NCBI RefSeq assembly: GCF_052116585.1
Contig: NZ_JBQKKT010000002.1
Location: forward strand, 1-64,000
Origin: Luteococcus sp052116585
GTDB lineage: Bacteria > Actinomycetota > Actinomycetes > Propionibacteriales > Propionibacteriaceae
DNA: 64,000 nucleotides
Reading direction: 5' to 3'
In this document: positions 26,003-34,893 of the stretch, in pieces
Layout of the letters: every line of letters begins with the position of its first letter
Numbering within the stretch: position 1 is the stretch's first letter
Program-made: the position numbers and the translations under genes
Notes under the pieces: model-generated
The model's database searches: none
What the model was told of the DNA's origin: nothing
What the model saw: only the letters and a program-made list of their open reading frames with translations

Positions 26003-27144
26003 AGAAGGCTGTGCACTTCGGTGCAGGCAACATCGGACGTGGCTTCGTCGGGCTCCTGCTCGACGAGGCCGGGTACGAACTGACCTTCGCCGACGTCTCG
26101 GAGGCGCTGATCGACCAGCTCAAGGCGGCCGAGAGCTACACCGTGCACGAGGTGGGCGACGGCGGTCAGGACCACGTCATCCGTGGCTTCAAGGCCATCA
26201 ACTCCAATGCGGAGCCGGAGGCTCTGACGGCCGCCATCGCCGAGGCGGACGTGGTCACCTGCGCCGTGGGCCCGAACATCCTCAAGTTCATCGCCCCGGC
26301 CATCCGCGCCGGCATCGACGCCCGTCCCGCCGACGCCCCGAAGATCGCGGTGATGGCCTGTGAGAATGCCATCAATGCCACCGACGGGCTCAAGGGCTTC
26401 ATCCTGGGCGACAATCCCGCCGACGTGGAGGCCAAGGCGGTCTTCGCCAACACGGCCGTCGACCGGATCGTCCCGAACCAGCCCGAGGGCATGGGCCTGG
26501 ACGTGAACGTGGAGCCCTACTACGAGTGGGCCATCGAGGAGCCGGCCTTCGGCGGGAACCCGCCGCAGATCCCGGGCGCCACCTTCGTCGAGTCGCTGGC
26601 GCCCTACATCGAGCGCAAGCTGTTCACGGTCAACACCGGTCACGCCGCAACGGCCTACTTCGGCTACGGCGCGGGCATCGAGAAGATCTCCGATGTGCTG
26701 GCCCAGCCCGAGCTCAAGGACAGGATCCACGCGGTCCTGGCCGAGACCAAGGCACTGCTCGTGGCCAAGTACGGCTTCGAGCCGGAGGTCCAGGAGGCCT
26801 ACGTCCAGAAGATCCTCAAGCGCTTCGCCAACCCGGAACTGCCGGACACGGTCACCCGTGTGGGACGTTCCCCGCTGCGCAAGCTCTCCCGCAAGGAGCG
26901 CTTCGTGGGGCCGGCCGCCGAGCTCGCCGAGCGCGGCATGGCGTCGAAGGCGCTGCAGCAGGCCATGCTGGGCGCGATGCTCTTCGACGTCGCCGAGGAT
27001 GCCGAGGCCGTGAAGGTGGGCGAGATCCTCGCTGCCAACAGCGCCGAGGACGCCGTCGCAGAGCTGACGGGCCTGGATGCCTCGCACCCGCTCTTCGCGG
27101 AGCTGGTCGAGGTGGCCACCCGGGCCAAGGCCCAGCGCGCCTGA
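25999..27144 (+). CDS. mtlD: Mannitol-1-phosphate 5-dehydrogenase
   Basis: 381 residues. NAD-dependent oxidation of mannitol-1-phosphate to fructose-6-phosphate, the step after MtlA. N-terminal MKKAVHFGAGNIGRGFVG binds NAD. The long-chain polyol dehydrogenase signature runs through KLFTVNTGHAATAYFGY (catalytic Lys/Asn/His). The GTG start overlaps the mtlA stop (GTGA), so the two are coupled. A long hairpin follows. Confidence 0.96.
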   Translation: MKKAVHFGAGNIGRGFVGLLLDEAGYELTFADVSEALIDQLKAAESYTVHEVGDGGQDHVIRGFKAINSNAEPEALTAAIAEADVVTCAVGPNILKFIAPAIRAGIDARPADAPKIAVMACENAINATDGLKGFILGDNPADVEAKAVFANTAVDRIVPNQPEGMGLDVNVEPYYEWAIEEPAFGGNPPQIPGATFVESLAPYIERKLFTVNTGHAATAYFGYGAGIEKISDVLAQPELKDRIHAVLAETKALLVAKYGFEPEVQEAYVQKILKRFANPELPDTVTRVGRSPLRKLSRKERFVGPAAELAERGMASKALQQAMLGAMLFDVAEDAEAVKVGEILAANSAEDAVAELTGLDASHPLFAELVEVATRAKAQRA

Positions 27145-27158
27145 TCCTCGTCGAGGTC

Positions 27159-27198
27159 ACGACGGCCGTTCCTCCCATCAGGGAGGGGCGGCCGTCGT
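27159..27198 (+). terminator. Hairpin terminator after mtlD
   Basis: Outer stem ACGACGGCCG (27159-27168 with 27189-27198) and inner stem CCTCCC (27171-27176 with 27181-27186) separated by a small TT/GG internal loop. Confidence 0.8.
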
Positions 27199-27276
27199 CG
27201 CGTGTCCGCTGAGGTCCAGAACTGTCGGTGCTCGCGGATAGGATGGTTCCACTCCCAAGTTCGAAGGTGGTCAGAC

Positions 27277-28824
27277 GTGTCCCTGTCCGATGTCCAGCCC
27301 AGTGGTTTCAGCGATCTCGGAGCTGCCGGTGTGCCCGACAAGTTCCTCCCGATGGGCCTCACCTATGACGACGTGCTGCTGCTGCCCGGCGAGACCGATG
27401 TCATCCCGTCGGAGGTGGACACCACCGCCCAGCTCACCAAGGAACTCCAGCTCCGCATTCCGCTGATCTCTGCCGCCATGGACACCGTGACGGAGAGTCG
27501 GATGGCCATCGCAATGGCCCGTCAGGGCGGTCTGGGCATCCTGCACCGCAACCTGTCCATCGAGGACCAGGCCTACCAGGTGGATCTGGTGAAGCGGACC
27601 CAGACCGGGCGGATCACCAATCCCGTCACGATCGGCCCGGACGCCACGCTGGAGGACCTCGACAACCTGTGCGGCCAGTACCGCATCTCGGGCCTGCCCG
27701 TCGTCGACGCAGAGAACCGCCTGCTCGGCATCTGCACCAACCGTGACCTGCGGTTCACCCCCGTCGACCAGTGGTCCACCACCAAGGTCAGCGACGTGAT
27801 GACCCCGCAGCCGCTGTTCACCGGCCGCGACGACATCACCAACGAGGAGGCCACCGCCCTCCTGCGCCAGAACAAGCGCGAGCGCCTGCCACTGGTTGAC
27901 GCCGAGGGACGCCTGACCGGCCTCATCACCGTCAAGGACTTCGTGAAGTCCGAGCAGTTCCCCAATGCCAGCAAGGACTCCCAGGGCCGGCTGATGGTCG
28001 GTGCGGCCGTGGGCTATTTCGGTGACTCGTGGGAGCGTGCCACCACCCTGGTCGAGGCGGGCGTGGACGTGCTCGTGGTGGACACCGCGCATGGCCATGC
28101 CAAGCTCCTGCTGGACATGATTCGTCGTCTGAAGTCCGATCCGGCCACCAGTCATGTCCAGATCATCGGCGGCAATGTGGCCACCTTTGCCGGGGCGCAG
28201 GCGCTGGTGGAGGCGGGCGTCGACGCCGTCAAGGTGGGCGTTGGTCCGGGTTCCATCTGCACCACCCGGGTGGTGGCGGGCGTGGGCGTTCCCCAGCTGA
28301 CCGCCGTCCACGAGGCCGCCCGCGCGGCGCGCCCCGCTGGTGTCCCGGTGATCGCCGACGGCGGTCTGCAGTACTCCGGTGACATTGCCAAGGCCCTGGT
28401 GGCCGGTGCCTCCACCGTGATGGTCGGATCGCTGCTGGCCGGCTGCGAGGAGAGCCCGGGCGAAACGGTCTTCATCGCCGGCAAGCAGTACAAGCAGTAC
28501 CGGGGCATGGGTTCGCTGGGTGCCATGAGCAGCCGCGGCAAGAAGTCCTACTCCAAGGACCGCTACTTCCAGGCCGACGTGACCAGCGATGACCAGCTGA
28601 TCCCCGAGGGCATCGAGGGCAATGTGCTCTACCGGGGCCCGGTGGGCCAGGTGGTGCACCAGCTCGTCGGTGGCCTGCACCAGTCCATGTTCTACGTGGG
28701 CTCGCGCACCCTTCCCGAGCTCTACGAGCGCGGGCGTTTCGTCCGGATCACGCCGGCGGGGCTGAAGGAGTCCCACCCGCACGACGTCGCCAACATCGCC
28801 GACGCGCCCAACTACTCGCGCTGA
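27277..28824 (+). CDS. guaB: IMP dehydrogenase
   Basis: 515 residues. NAD-dependent oxidation of IMP to XMP, the first step from IMP to GMP. Barrel with LTYDDVLLLPGETDVIPSEV, a pair of CBS domains (about residues 110-225), catalytic Cys328 in GPGSICTTRVVAGVGVPQ, and the flap GMGSLGAMSSRGKKSYSKDRYFQ. GTG start with AAGGTGG upstream. A TAGGAT -10 box at 27239-27244 gives a short leader. guaB3 follows after 19 bases. Confidence 0.97.
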   Translation: MSLSDVQPSGFSDLGAAGVPDKFLPMGLTYDDVLLLPGETDVIPSEVDTTAQLTKELQLRIPLISAAMDTVTESRMAIAMARQGGLGILHRNLSIEDQAYQVDLVKRTQTGRITNPVTIGPDATLEDLDNLCGQYRISGLPVVDAENRLLGICTNRDLRFTPVDQWSTTKVSDVMTPQPLFTGRDDITNEEATALLRQNKRERLPLVDAEGRLTGLITVKDFVKSEQFPNASKDSQGRLMVGAAVGYFGDSWERATTLVEAGVDVLVVDTAHGHAKLLLDMIRRLKSDPATSHVQIIGGNVATFAGAQALVEAGVDAVKVGVGPGSICTTRVVAGVGVPQLTAVHEAARAARPAGVPVIADGGLQYSGDIAKALVAGASTVMVGSLLAGCEESPGETVFIAGKQYKQYRGMGSLGAMSSRGKKSYSKDRYFQADVTSDDQLIPEGIEGNVLYRGPVGQVVHQLVGGLHQSMFYVGSRTLPELYERGRFVRITPAGLKESHPHDVANIADAPNYSR

Positions 28825-28843
28825 GCCGCAGGAGAACTGACAC

Positions 28844-29947
28844 ATGTATGACTTCGGACGCAGCAAGCGCGCCACCCGGGCCTACGCCTTCGACGACATC
28901 TCCATGGTCCCCACCCGACGCACCCGCGGCATCGACATGGTGAACCTGAGCTGGAAGATCGATGCGGTGACCTTCGACTTCCCGATCATCGGAGCGCCGA
29001 TGGACTCGGTGATGAGCCCCGAGACCGTCATCAAGATGGGCAAGCTCGGTGGGCTCGGCGTGCTCAATCTGGAAGGCCTGTGGACCCGCTACGAGGACCC
29101 CGAGCCGCTCTACGAACAGCTCGCCGAGATCCAGGACCGCTACGAGGCCACCCGTTTCCTCCAGCAGATCTACGCCGAGCCGGTGAAGGCCGAGCTGATC
29201 ACGGAGCGGATGCGCGTCATCCGTGAGGCCGACGTTCCGGTGGCGGGTTCGCTCAGCCCGCAGAATGCCCGCGAGTTCAGTGACGTGGTGGAGCAGGCCG
29301 GTGTCGACTTCTTCGTGATCCGCGGCACCACCGTTTCCGCCGAGCACGTCAGCGAGGCCACCGAGCCGCTGAACCTCAAGAAGTTCATCTACGACCTGGA
29401 GGTTCCCGTCATCGTCGGCGGCTGTGCCACCTACCGCAGCGCACTGCACCTGATGCGTGCCGGCGCGGCCGGTGTGCTGGTCGGCTTCGGCGGCGGCGCC
29501 GCCCACACCACCCGCGACGTGCTGGGCATCGAGGTGCCGATGGCCTCGGCGATTGCCGACGTGGCCGAGGCCCGTCGCGACTACATGGACGAGTCGGGTG
29601 GTCGTTACGTGAACCTGATCGCCGACGGTTCGGTGGGCCGCTCCGGTGACATCGCCAAGGCCATCGCCTGTGGTGCCGATGCCGTGATGGTGGGTGCACC
29701 CCTGGCGCGGGCCGCTGAGGCGCCTGGCAAGGGCTGGCACTGGGGTGCCGAGGCCTGGCACGAGTACCTGCCGCGCGGCGAGCGAGTCCACTTCGATCCG
29801 GTCGGCACCTTCGACGAGGTCGTGGTGGGTCCCTCCCACATTCCGGATGGCACCATGAACCTGGTGGGGGCACTTCGACGCTCGATGGCCTCCTGCGGCT
29901 ACACCGACGTCAAGGAGTTCCAGCGCATCGAGCTGGTCACCCGCTGA
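28844..29947 (+). CDS. guaB3: GuaB3-family IMP dehydrogenase-related protein
   Basis: 367 residues. IMPDH/GMP-reductase barrel without CBS domains, typical of the actinobacterial GuaB3 family, always close to guaB. MYDFGRSKRATRAYAFDDISMVPTRRTRGI is the family start. At the position of the IMPDH catalytic cysteine (GPGSICTTR in GuaB) it has GGGAAHTTR, with His221 in place of Cys, so the usual covalent chemistry is not possible at that site. Its physiological reaction is not settled; reductase-type activity on guanine or xanthine nucleotides has been proposed for relatives. Likely same transcript as guaB. Confidence 0.92.
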   Translation: MYDFGRSKRATRAYAFDDISMVPTRRTRGIDMVNLSWKIDAVTFDFPIIGAPMDSVMSPETVIKMGKLGGLGVLNLEGLWTRYEDPEPLYEQLAEIQDRYEATRFLQQIYAEPVKAELITERMRVIREADVPVAGSLSPQNAREFSDVVEQAGVDFFVIRGTTVSAEHVSEATEPLNLKKFIYDLEVPVIVGGCATYRSALHLMRAGAAGVLVGFGGGAAHTTRDVLGIEVPMASAIADVAEARRDYMDESGGRYVNLIADGSVGRSGDIAKAIACGADAVMVGAPLARAAEAPGKGWHWGAEAWHEYLPRGERVHFDPVGTFDEVVVGPSHIPDGTMNLVGALRRSMASCGYTDVKEFQRIELVTR

Positions 29948-29954
29948 CCTGTTT

Positions 29955-29980
29955 GCCGGTGGCCGAGCTCGTCGAGGCCC
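29955..29980. repeat. Partial REP-like element (right half)
   Basis: GGTGGCCGAGCTCGTCGAGGCCC resembles the right arm of the palindrome at 14837-14886 but lacks the left arm. It lies just after the guaB3 stop. Confidence 0.5.
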
Positions 29981-29994
29981 GTCCGTCCCGTGGT

Positions 29995-30020
29995 CAGGCC
30001 CGCCCTCATGGGCGGGCCTG
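29995..30020 (+). terminator. Hairpin terminator after guaB3
   Basis: A perfect 11-bp stem CAGGCCCGCCC (29995-30005 with 30010-30020), loop TCAT. It ends two bases before the -10 box of the next gene. Confidence 0.8.
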
Positions 30021-30022
30021 CC

Positions 30023-30028
30023 TAGTCT
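30023..30028 (+). promoter_or_regulatory. -10 box of the chorismate mutase gene
   Basis: TAGTCT exactly six bases before the ATG at 30035, no ribosome-binding site; leaderless pattern. Confidence 0.5.
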
Positions 30029-30034
30029 GGAGCC

Positions 30035-30331
30035 ATGACTGAGGCCGCCGATCCGGAACTGCTGCGCCTTCGGGGCAGCATCGACAACCTCGACGCAGCG
30101 CTGGTGCACCTGCTGGCCGAGCGTTTCAAGGTGACCCAGCGGGTGGGGGAGCTCAAGGCAACCAAGGGTCTCCCGCCGGCCGACCCCGACCGCGAGAAGC
30201 GTCAGATTGCGCGGCTTCGCGCGTTGGCCGAGGACGCGCAGCTTGACCCCGAGTTCGCGGAGAAGTTCCTCACCTTCATCGTCACCGAGGTGGTGCGTCA
30301 CCACGAGGCGATCGCCAAGGAACAGGGCTGA
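30035..30331 (+). CDS. Chorismate mutase, AroQ type
   Basis: 98 residues, all helical. Converts chorismate to prephenate for Phe and Tyr synthesis. LRGSIDNLDAALVHLLAERFKVTQRVGELKATKGLPPADPDREKRQIARLRALA matches the short stand-alone AroQ form with the usual Arg, Lys, Asp and Arg active-site positions. There is no signal peptide, so it is cytoplasmic. Single-gene unit, convergent with the GH3 gene. Confidence 0.92.
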   Translation: MTEAADPELLRLRGSIDNLDAALVHLLAERFKVTQRVGELKATKGLPPADPDREKRQIARLRALAEDAQLDPEFAEKFLTFIVTEVVRHHEAIAKEQG

Positions 30332-30374
30332 TGCAACAGGGCTGAAGGAACAGGGAGCCTCCGGGTCGCGTGGG

Positions 30375-32630
30375 TCAGCGCACCTCGAAGGTTGTTCCCA
30401 GCTGGGCCAGCGACGAGCCGCCCACCCACACGTCGAAGGTGCTCGCATCCTGCACCCAGCCCCGCGTCGCGGCATTCCAGTAGCGCAGCTCGTCGGGTCC
30501 CAGCTCGAAGCTGAGCTCCCGCCGTTCACCCGGAGCCAGCGTGACGCGCTGGAAGCCCTTGAGCTCCCGCACGGGGCGCGACGCGCTGCCATGGCGCTGG
30601 TGCAGGTAGAGCTGGGCCACTTCGTCGGCCTCACGATCCGAGACATTGGTCAGCGTCACCCGAACGGTTGTCGTCTCGCCCACACCGATCGCGGGATCGT
30701 CCACGCGCAGGTTCGAGTACTCGAAGTGTGCATAGGACAGGCCGTGGCCAAACGGGTAGAGGGGAGTGGACGGCTCGTCCCAATAGCGCTCGTGCGCGCT
30801 CTCCGGCTGGAAGGTCGTGTAGTGCGAGAGCGTCATCGGCACCTGGCCCACCGTGCGGACCCAGGTGAAGGGGAGCCGCCCCGCCGGTGAGACATCGCCC
30901 ACCAGGGCTGCGGCCACGGCCTCGCCACCCCGCGTGCCCGGGTACCAGGCCTGGAGGATGGCGGGCAGGTTTTCGTCGGCCCAGCGCAGGTCCAGCGGCC
31001 GGGCGGACATCAGCACCAGCACCACCGGCGTGCCCGTTTCCTGCAGTCGCTGCAGCTGCTCCAGCTGGCGTCCCGGCAGGTCCAGACTGCTCACCGACGC
31101 CTTCTCCCCGGTCTGGTTCTGCCGTTGACCGGCCACGACCACCACCACGTCGGCCTGCCGTGCCTGCTCGACGGCCAGGTCGATCGCCGCGTCGTCGTCA
31201 TAGCCCTCACCTGTGACGGTGGGCTCGGCCTCCATGGCGTCGAACATCGACGGGAAGATGCGGTCGGGGATGCTGGCCCCGGGCGCCCACGTCACCTCGA
31301 CAGCCTCACCGAACCGCGCTCGCAGGCCATCCAGCACGGTGACGGTCTCGTCGACGTCGAAGTCGAAGATCCATGGCCCCAGGCTGTCGCGGGCGCTGTC
31401 CGCCAGCTGGCCCACCACGGCCACCTGCTTGAGCGCCGGGACGTCGAGTGGCAGCAGCCCCTCATTCTTGAGCAGAACCAGAGACTTCTCGGCTGCCTCA
31501 CGCGCCACCTCGCGGTGTCCGGGGGCGTCCAGCGTCTCCTTGGTCAGGGACTCGTCGGCGAACGGGTGCTCGAACAGGCCCAGCCGGAACTTGGCGGTCA
31601 GCACGCGTCGTACGGCCTGGTCCAGCTCTTCTTCGGAGACCGCCCCCTCGGCGATCGCTTGCGGCAGGCGCGAGTAGGCAGGGTCCGCCATGGTCATCTC
31701 CATGTCCAGGCCCGCGTGCATGGCCCGGGCGGCCGCATCGGTGAGGTCCTTGGCGAAGTGTTGGGTGGCCAGGGAGCGCACCGCATTGGCGTCGGAGACG
31801 ACGAAGCCCTCGAAGCCCATCTCGTCGCGGAGCACCTCGGTGAGCAGCCAGCGATTGCCGGAGGCCGGAATCCCGTTGAGGTCCATGTAGGCGCTCATGA
31901 TGTTGGCGGCGCCGGCCTTCACCGCGGCGTGGAAGGGCGGCAGGTAGACATTCCACAGCTCGTTGTCGCTGATGTCGGAGTCCTCGTAGTCGCGCCCTCC
32001 AACAGCGGCGCCATAGCCGGCCAGGTGCTTGGGGCCGGCCAGGATGCTGTGCGCGCCCAGTCGTCCCTGTTCGTCAAGCTCGCCCTGGAATCCCTGCACC
32101 TGTGCGGCGGCCATCGCCGATCCCAGGTAGGGATCCTCACCGGCGCCCTCGAACATCCGACCCCAGCGCGGGTCCCGAGCGATGTCCACCATGGGCGCGA
32201 AGGCCCAGTGGATGCCGACGCTGCGGGCCTCCCGCGCCGCTACCTCCTGCCCGCGACGGGCCGTCTGGGGGCAGAAGGAGGCAGCAACGGCCAAGGGAGC
32301 GGGCATCACGGTCCGGAAGCCGTGGATCACGTCGAAGCCGAAGAGCAGGGGAATGCCCAGGGGTGACTTCTCGACGGCCAGCTTCTGCAGTCGATTGGCC
32401 GTGGCGACGTCACGGACGAAGAGCACAGATCCTGCCCGTCCCTCGACGATCGCCTGTTCCACCTCGTTGACGTCATTGTCGGCATTCGCCTCGGATGCCT
32501 CTGGGGTGGCGAAGTAGAAGAACTGGCTCACCTGCCCGGCCTTCTGCTCCGTGGTCAACCGGGAGACGAGGTCCTCCACCCGCTCGGTGATCGGCAGGTC
32601 CTGGTTGCGGAAGGGTTCGTTGCCTGTCAT
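30375..32630 (-). CDS. bglX: Glycoside hydrolase family 3 beta-glucosidase
   Basis: 751 residues from ATG 32630, chosen over an upstream ATG because AGGAG lies six bases before it. Three-domain GH3 layout: a TIM-like barrel with GFDVIHGFRTVMPAPLAVAASF and GPKHLAGYG, nucleophile Asp280 in GFVVSDANAV; an alpha/beta sandwich (AAEKSLVLLKNEGLLPL ... VVVVAGQRQNQTGEKASVSSLDLPGRQ); and a C-terminal fibronectin-like domain (RVTLTNVSDREADEVAQLYLHQ). There is no signal peptide, so it would act on imported beta-glucosides in the cytoplasm. It resembles BglX but is not exported. Confidence 0.93.
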   Translation of the reverse strand: MTGNEPFRNQDLPITERVEDLVSRLTTEQKAGQVSQFFYFATPEASEANADNDVNEVEQAIVEGRAGSVLFVRDVATANRLQKLAVEKSPLGIPLLFGFDVIHGFRTVMPAPLAVAASFCPQTARRGQEVAAREARSVGIHWAFAPMVDIARDPRWGRMFEGAGEDPYLGSAMAAAQVQGFQGELDEQGRLGAHSILAGPKHLAGYGAAVGGRDYEDSDISDNELWNVYLPPFHAAVKAGAANIMSAYMDLNGIPASGNRWLLTEVLRDEMGFEGFVVSDANAVRSLATQHFAKDLTDAAARAMHAGLDMEMTMADPAYSRLPQAIAEGAVSEEELDQAVRRVLTAKFRLGLFEHPFADESLTKETLDAPGHREVAREAAEKSLVLLKNEGLLPLDVPALKQVAVVGQLADSARDSLGPWIFDFDVDETVTVLDGLRARFGEAVEVTWAPGASIPDRIFPSMFDAMEAEPTVTGEGYDDDAAIDLAVEQARQADVVVVVAGQRQNQTGEKASVSSLDLPGRQLEQLQRLQETGTPVVLVLMSARPLDLRWADENLPAILQAWYPGTRGGEAVAAALVGDVSPAGRLPFTWVRTVGQVPMTLSHYTTFQPESAHERYWDEPSTPLYPFGHGLSYAHFEYSNLRVDDPAIGVGETTTVRVTLTNVSDREADEVAQLYLHQRHGSASRPVRELKGFQRVTLAPGERRELSFELGPDELRYWNAATRGWVQDASTFDVWVGGSSLAQLGTTFEVR

Positions 32631-32891
32631 TGCCAACTCCTGGGATTCAGGACGCGACGGCGCGTCCACCTACCAACAGGTTAGTTCCTGGCTCAAGGGT
32701 GCGGGGTCATGGGGGTTGTGGGCAACCGGTGCGAGGCGACGAAGGGTGTGACCAAAAGTCTTGGATCTTCATCTGACACAGGAAATGCCCAGTTCCGAGC
32801 CGGTGCGTGCCCAACACTGTGAACGGCACCTGTTGGGTGCCGCACCCCCCAGTGGTTCCCCGGAACCCAAACCCCCCCGGAGGAGACATCG

Positions 32892-34793
32892 ATGTCATCT
32901 CGTTTCCGCATCGCCACGGCAGCGACAGCCGTCGCCGCGCTGCTGGCCAGCGCAACAGCCATGGCACCCGCCATGGCCAACGCCAACCCCCCGCTCAGCC
33001 ACACCACGTCAGTTCGGACCCCGCAGATCGGGACCACGGCCACGCTGCCCCAGCGAACCGCCAAGACCCTCGCCGCCGAGGAGGCCCTCAAGAACCCGAA
33101 GGTGACCTGGGAGCGCTGCGCCCCGGGCCTGCAGTGCGGCGAACTCGTCGTGCCCCTGGACTACGCGGACCTGGGCAAGGGCACCATCACGCTGCCCATC
33201 GCGCGCCGCCCAGCCGACAAGCCCAATCGCCGCATCGGCTCGCTGTTCACCAATCCCGGCGGACCCGGGGGACCGGCCACGATGACCGTCTCCTTCTTCG
33301 CCGACGAGTTGGGCAACCAGGTCCGGTCCCGCTTCGACATCATCGGACTGGCCCCTCGGGGCGTCGAGGGTGCCGACTATGCCGCCTGCGAGGGGGAGAT
33401 CCCGGCGGAGGGAACCGACGAAGTTCAGCCCATCGCCTATCCGATGAATGAGGCGGAGACCCAGACACTCCTGGCAGAAGATGCGAAGATGCGTGCCGCC
33501 TGCGCCAAGGGACCAGAGATCCTCAAGCACATGTCCACCGCCGACGTGGCCCGTGACATGGATCTGGCCCGCCGCGCACTGGGCGACAAGAAGCTCACCT
33601 ACTATGGCGTCTCCTATGGCAGCTACTTGGGCGCCACCTATGCGGCGCTCTTCCCGAAGAATGTCCGTGCACTCGTGGTGGACGGCGTCCTGGACCCCGT
33701 CGCCTGGGCGACGGGGCGCGGCAAGCAGGGCACCACGGTGCCGGTGACCGAGCGCATCCTGTCCGGAACTGGTGCGCACGAGGCCTTCGAGGCCCTCATC
33801 GACGAGTGCGAGCGGGTCGGGACGAAGCTCTGCCCGGAGGCCCAGACCTTGCGTGAGGACTGGGAGTCGCTTCTGGGGCGGTTCAGCCAGGGCCCCATCG
33901 ACGTGGGGGACGGCTGGTTCGTCCGCGAGGATGAGGTGTACGCAACGGTGATGTCCATCCTGTACAGCCACGAGGAGTCGGCACTGCTCCCGGTGCTGCT
34001 GCACAACCTCAATGACGCGCTGGCCGAGATGGAGCAGGCTGACCGGCTACGCGCCGCCTCGGCGCGGTCCACGGCGAGGTTGCAGGCGGGCGAACGCGCC
34101 CGCAGCACACTGATCAAGCTGCAGAAGTCGGCGGAGAAGGCTCGCAAGGGAATGCCGGCCGAGCAGGCCAAGGACAAGCAGGCCGCCCAGCGGATCAAGG
34201 CCGCGGGGGAGGGGAAAATCACCCCGGTCCGACGTGGCCCGGGCTTCCAGCCGCTCACGGGGCCTGAACCCACGTCGTCGCAGGAGCCCACGCCGTCGCA
34301 GGAGCCAGCCCCAGGCGACGAGTACGTGGAGGAGCCGCAGCCAACCGTCTACGACGCGACCTTCCACGGGGTCCTGTGCAGTGATGCCCTGAACCCGCAG
34401 GCCACCGCGGCCTGGACCACGGCGAATGGCCGCGTGCGCGCAACCACCCACGGTTTCGGCCAGCTGTGGCTGTGGAGCTCCAGCGTCTGCGCGGGCTGGC
34501 CGGCGCAGACGGCGCGTGCCTATCGGGGACCCTTCACCCAGAAGACGAGCGCACCGGTGCTGGTGATGAGCTCGCAGTACGATCCGGCCACTCCGTACAG
34601 CGGTGCGAAGGCCTACCGCAAGATGCTCAGCTCGTCGCGTCTGGTCACGGTGAAGGACACCTGGGCCCATTCGACGCTTGGTGTCTCCCGCTGCTCCGAT
34701 GCGGTGCGCAATGCCTATCTGCTGACGGGAATCGCACCGATCCGCGACGTGACCTGCAAGCCCGACCATCCGCTGTTCACCCGCCTCGACTGA
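32892..34793 (+). CDS. Secreted S33-family tripeptidyl aminopeptidase-like hydrolase
   Basis: 633 residues. Signal peptide, then an alpha/beta-hydrolase with SLFTNPGGPGGPATM (oxyanion) and nucleophile Ser241 in YYGVSYGSYLG, and a C-terminal TAP-like domain with the remaining Asp and His (SSQYDPATPYSGAKAY; DTWAHSTLGVSRC). Between the two is an unusual insert (about residues 375-480): a charged coiled-coil-like helix followed by a Pro/Ser/Glu linker with PTPSQEP repeats. It releases N-terminal peptides outside the cell, judging by family. ATG with GGAGGAG upstream. The 261-base upstream gap shows no certain promoter. Confidence 0.9.
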   Translation: MSSRFRIATAATAVAALLASATAMAPAMANANPPLSHTTSVRTPQIGTTATLPQRTAKTLAAEEALKNPKVTWERCAPGLQCGELVVPLDYADLGKGTITLPIARRPADKPNRRIGSLFTNPGGPGGPATMTVSFFADELGNQVRSRFDIIGLAPRGVEGADYAACEGEIPAEGTDEVQPIAYPMNEAETQTLLAEDAKMRAACAKGPEILKHMSTADVARDMDLARRALGDKKLTYYGVSYGSYLGATYAALFPKNVRALVVDGVLDPVAWATGRGKQGTTVPVTERILSGTGAHEAFEALIDECERVGTKLCPEAQTLREDWESLLGRFSQGPIDVGDGWFVREDEVYATVMSILYSHEESALLPVLLHNLNDALAEMEQADRLRAASARSTARLQAGERARSTLIKLQKSAEKARKGMPAEQAKDKQAAQRIKAAGEGKITPVRRGPGFQPLTGPEPTSSQEPTPSQEPAPGDEYVEEPQPTVYDATFHGVLCSDALNPQATAAWTTANGRVRATTHGFGQLWLWSSSVCAGWPAQTARAYRGPFTQKTSAPVLVMSSQYDPATPYSGAKAYRKMLSSSRLVTVKDTWAHSTLGVSRCSDAVRNAYLLTGIAPIRDVTCKPDHPLFTRLD

Positions 34794-34831
34794 GACCTGG
34801 CCGGTGCCGGCTGGGCGGCGCAACAGATGAC

Positions 34832-34866
34832 AGGGCCCCGACTTCCTGACGGGAAGTCGGGGCCCT
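34832..34866. terminator. Bidirectional terminator between the S33 peptidase gene and cysK
   Basis: A perfect 15-bp stem (34832-34846 with 34852-34866), 5-base loop, then TTTGC; between convergent genes. Confidence 0.88.
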
Positions 34867-34893
34867 TTGCATGAACCGCTCAGTTCAGCAGGC

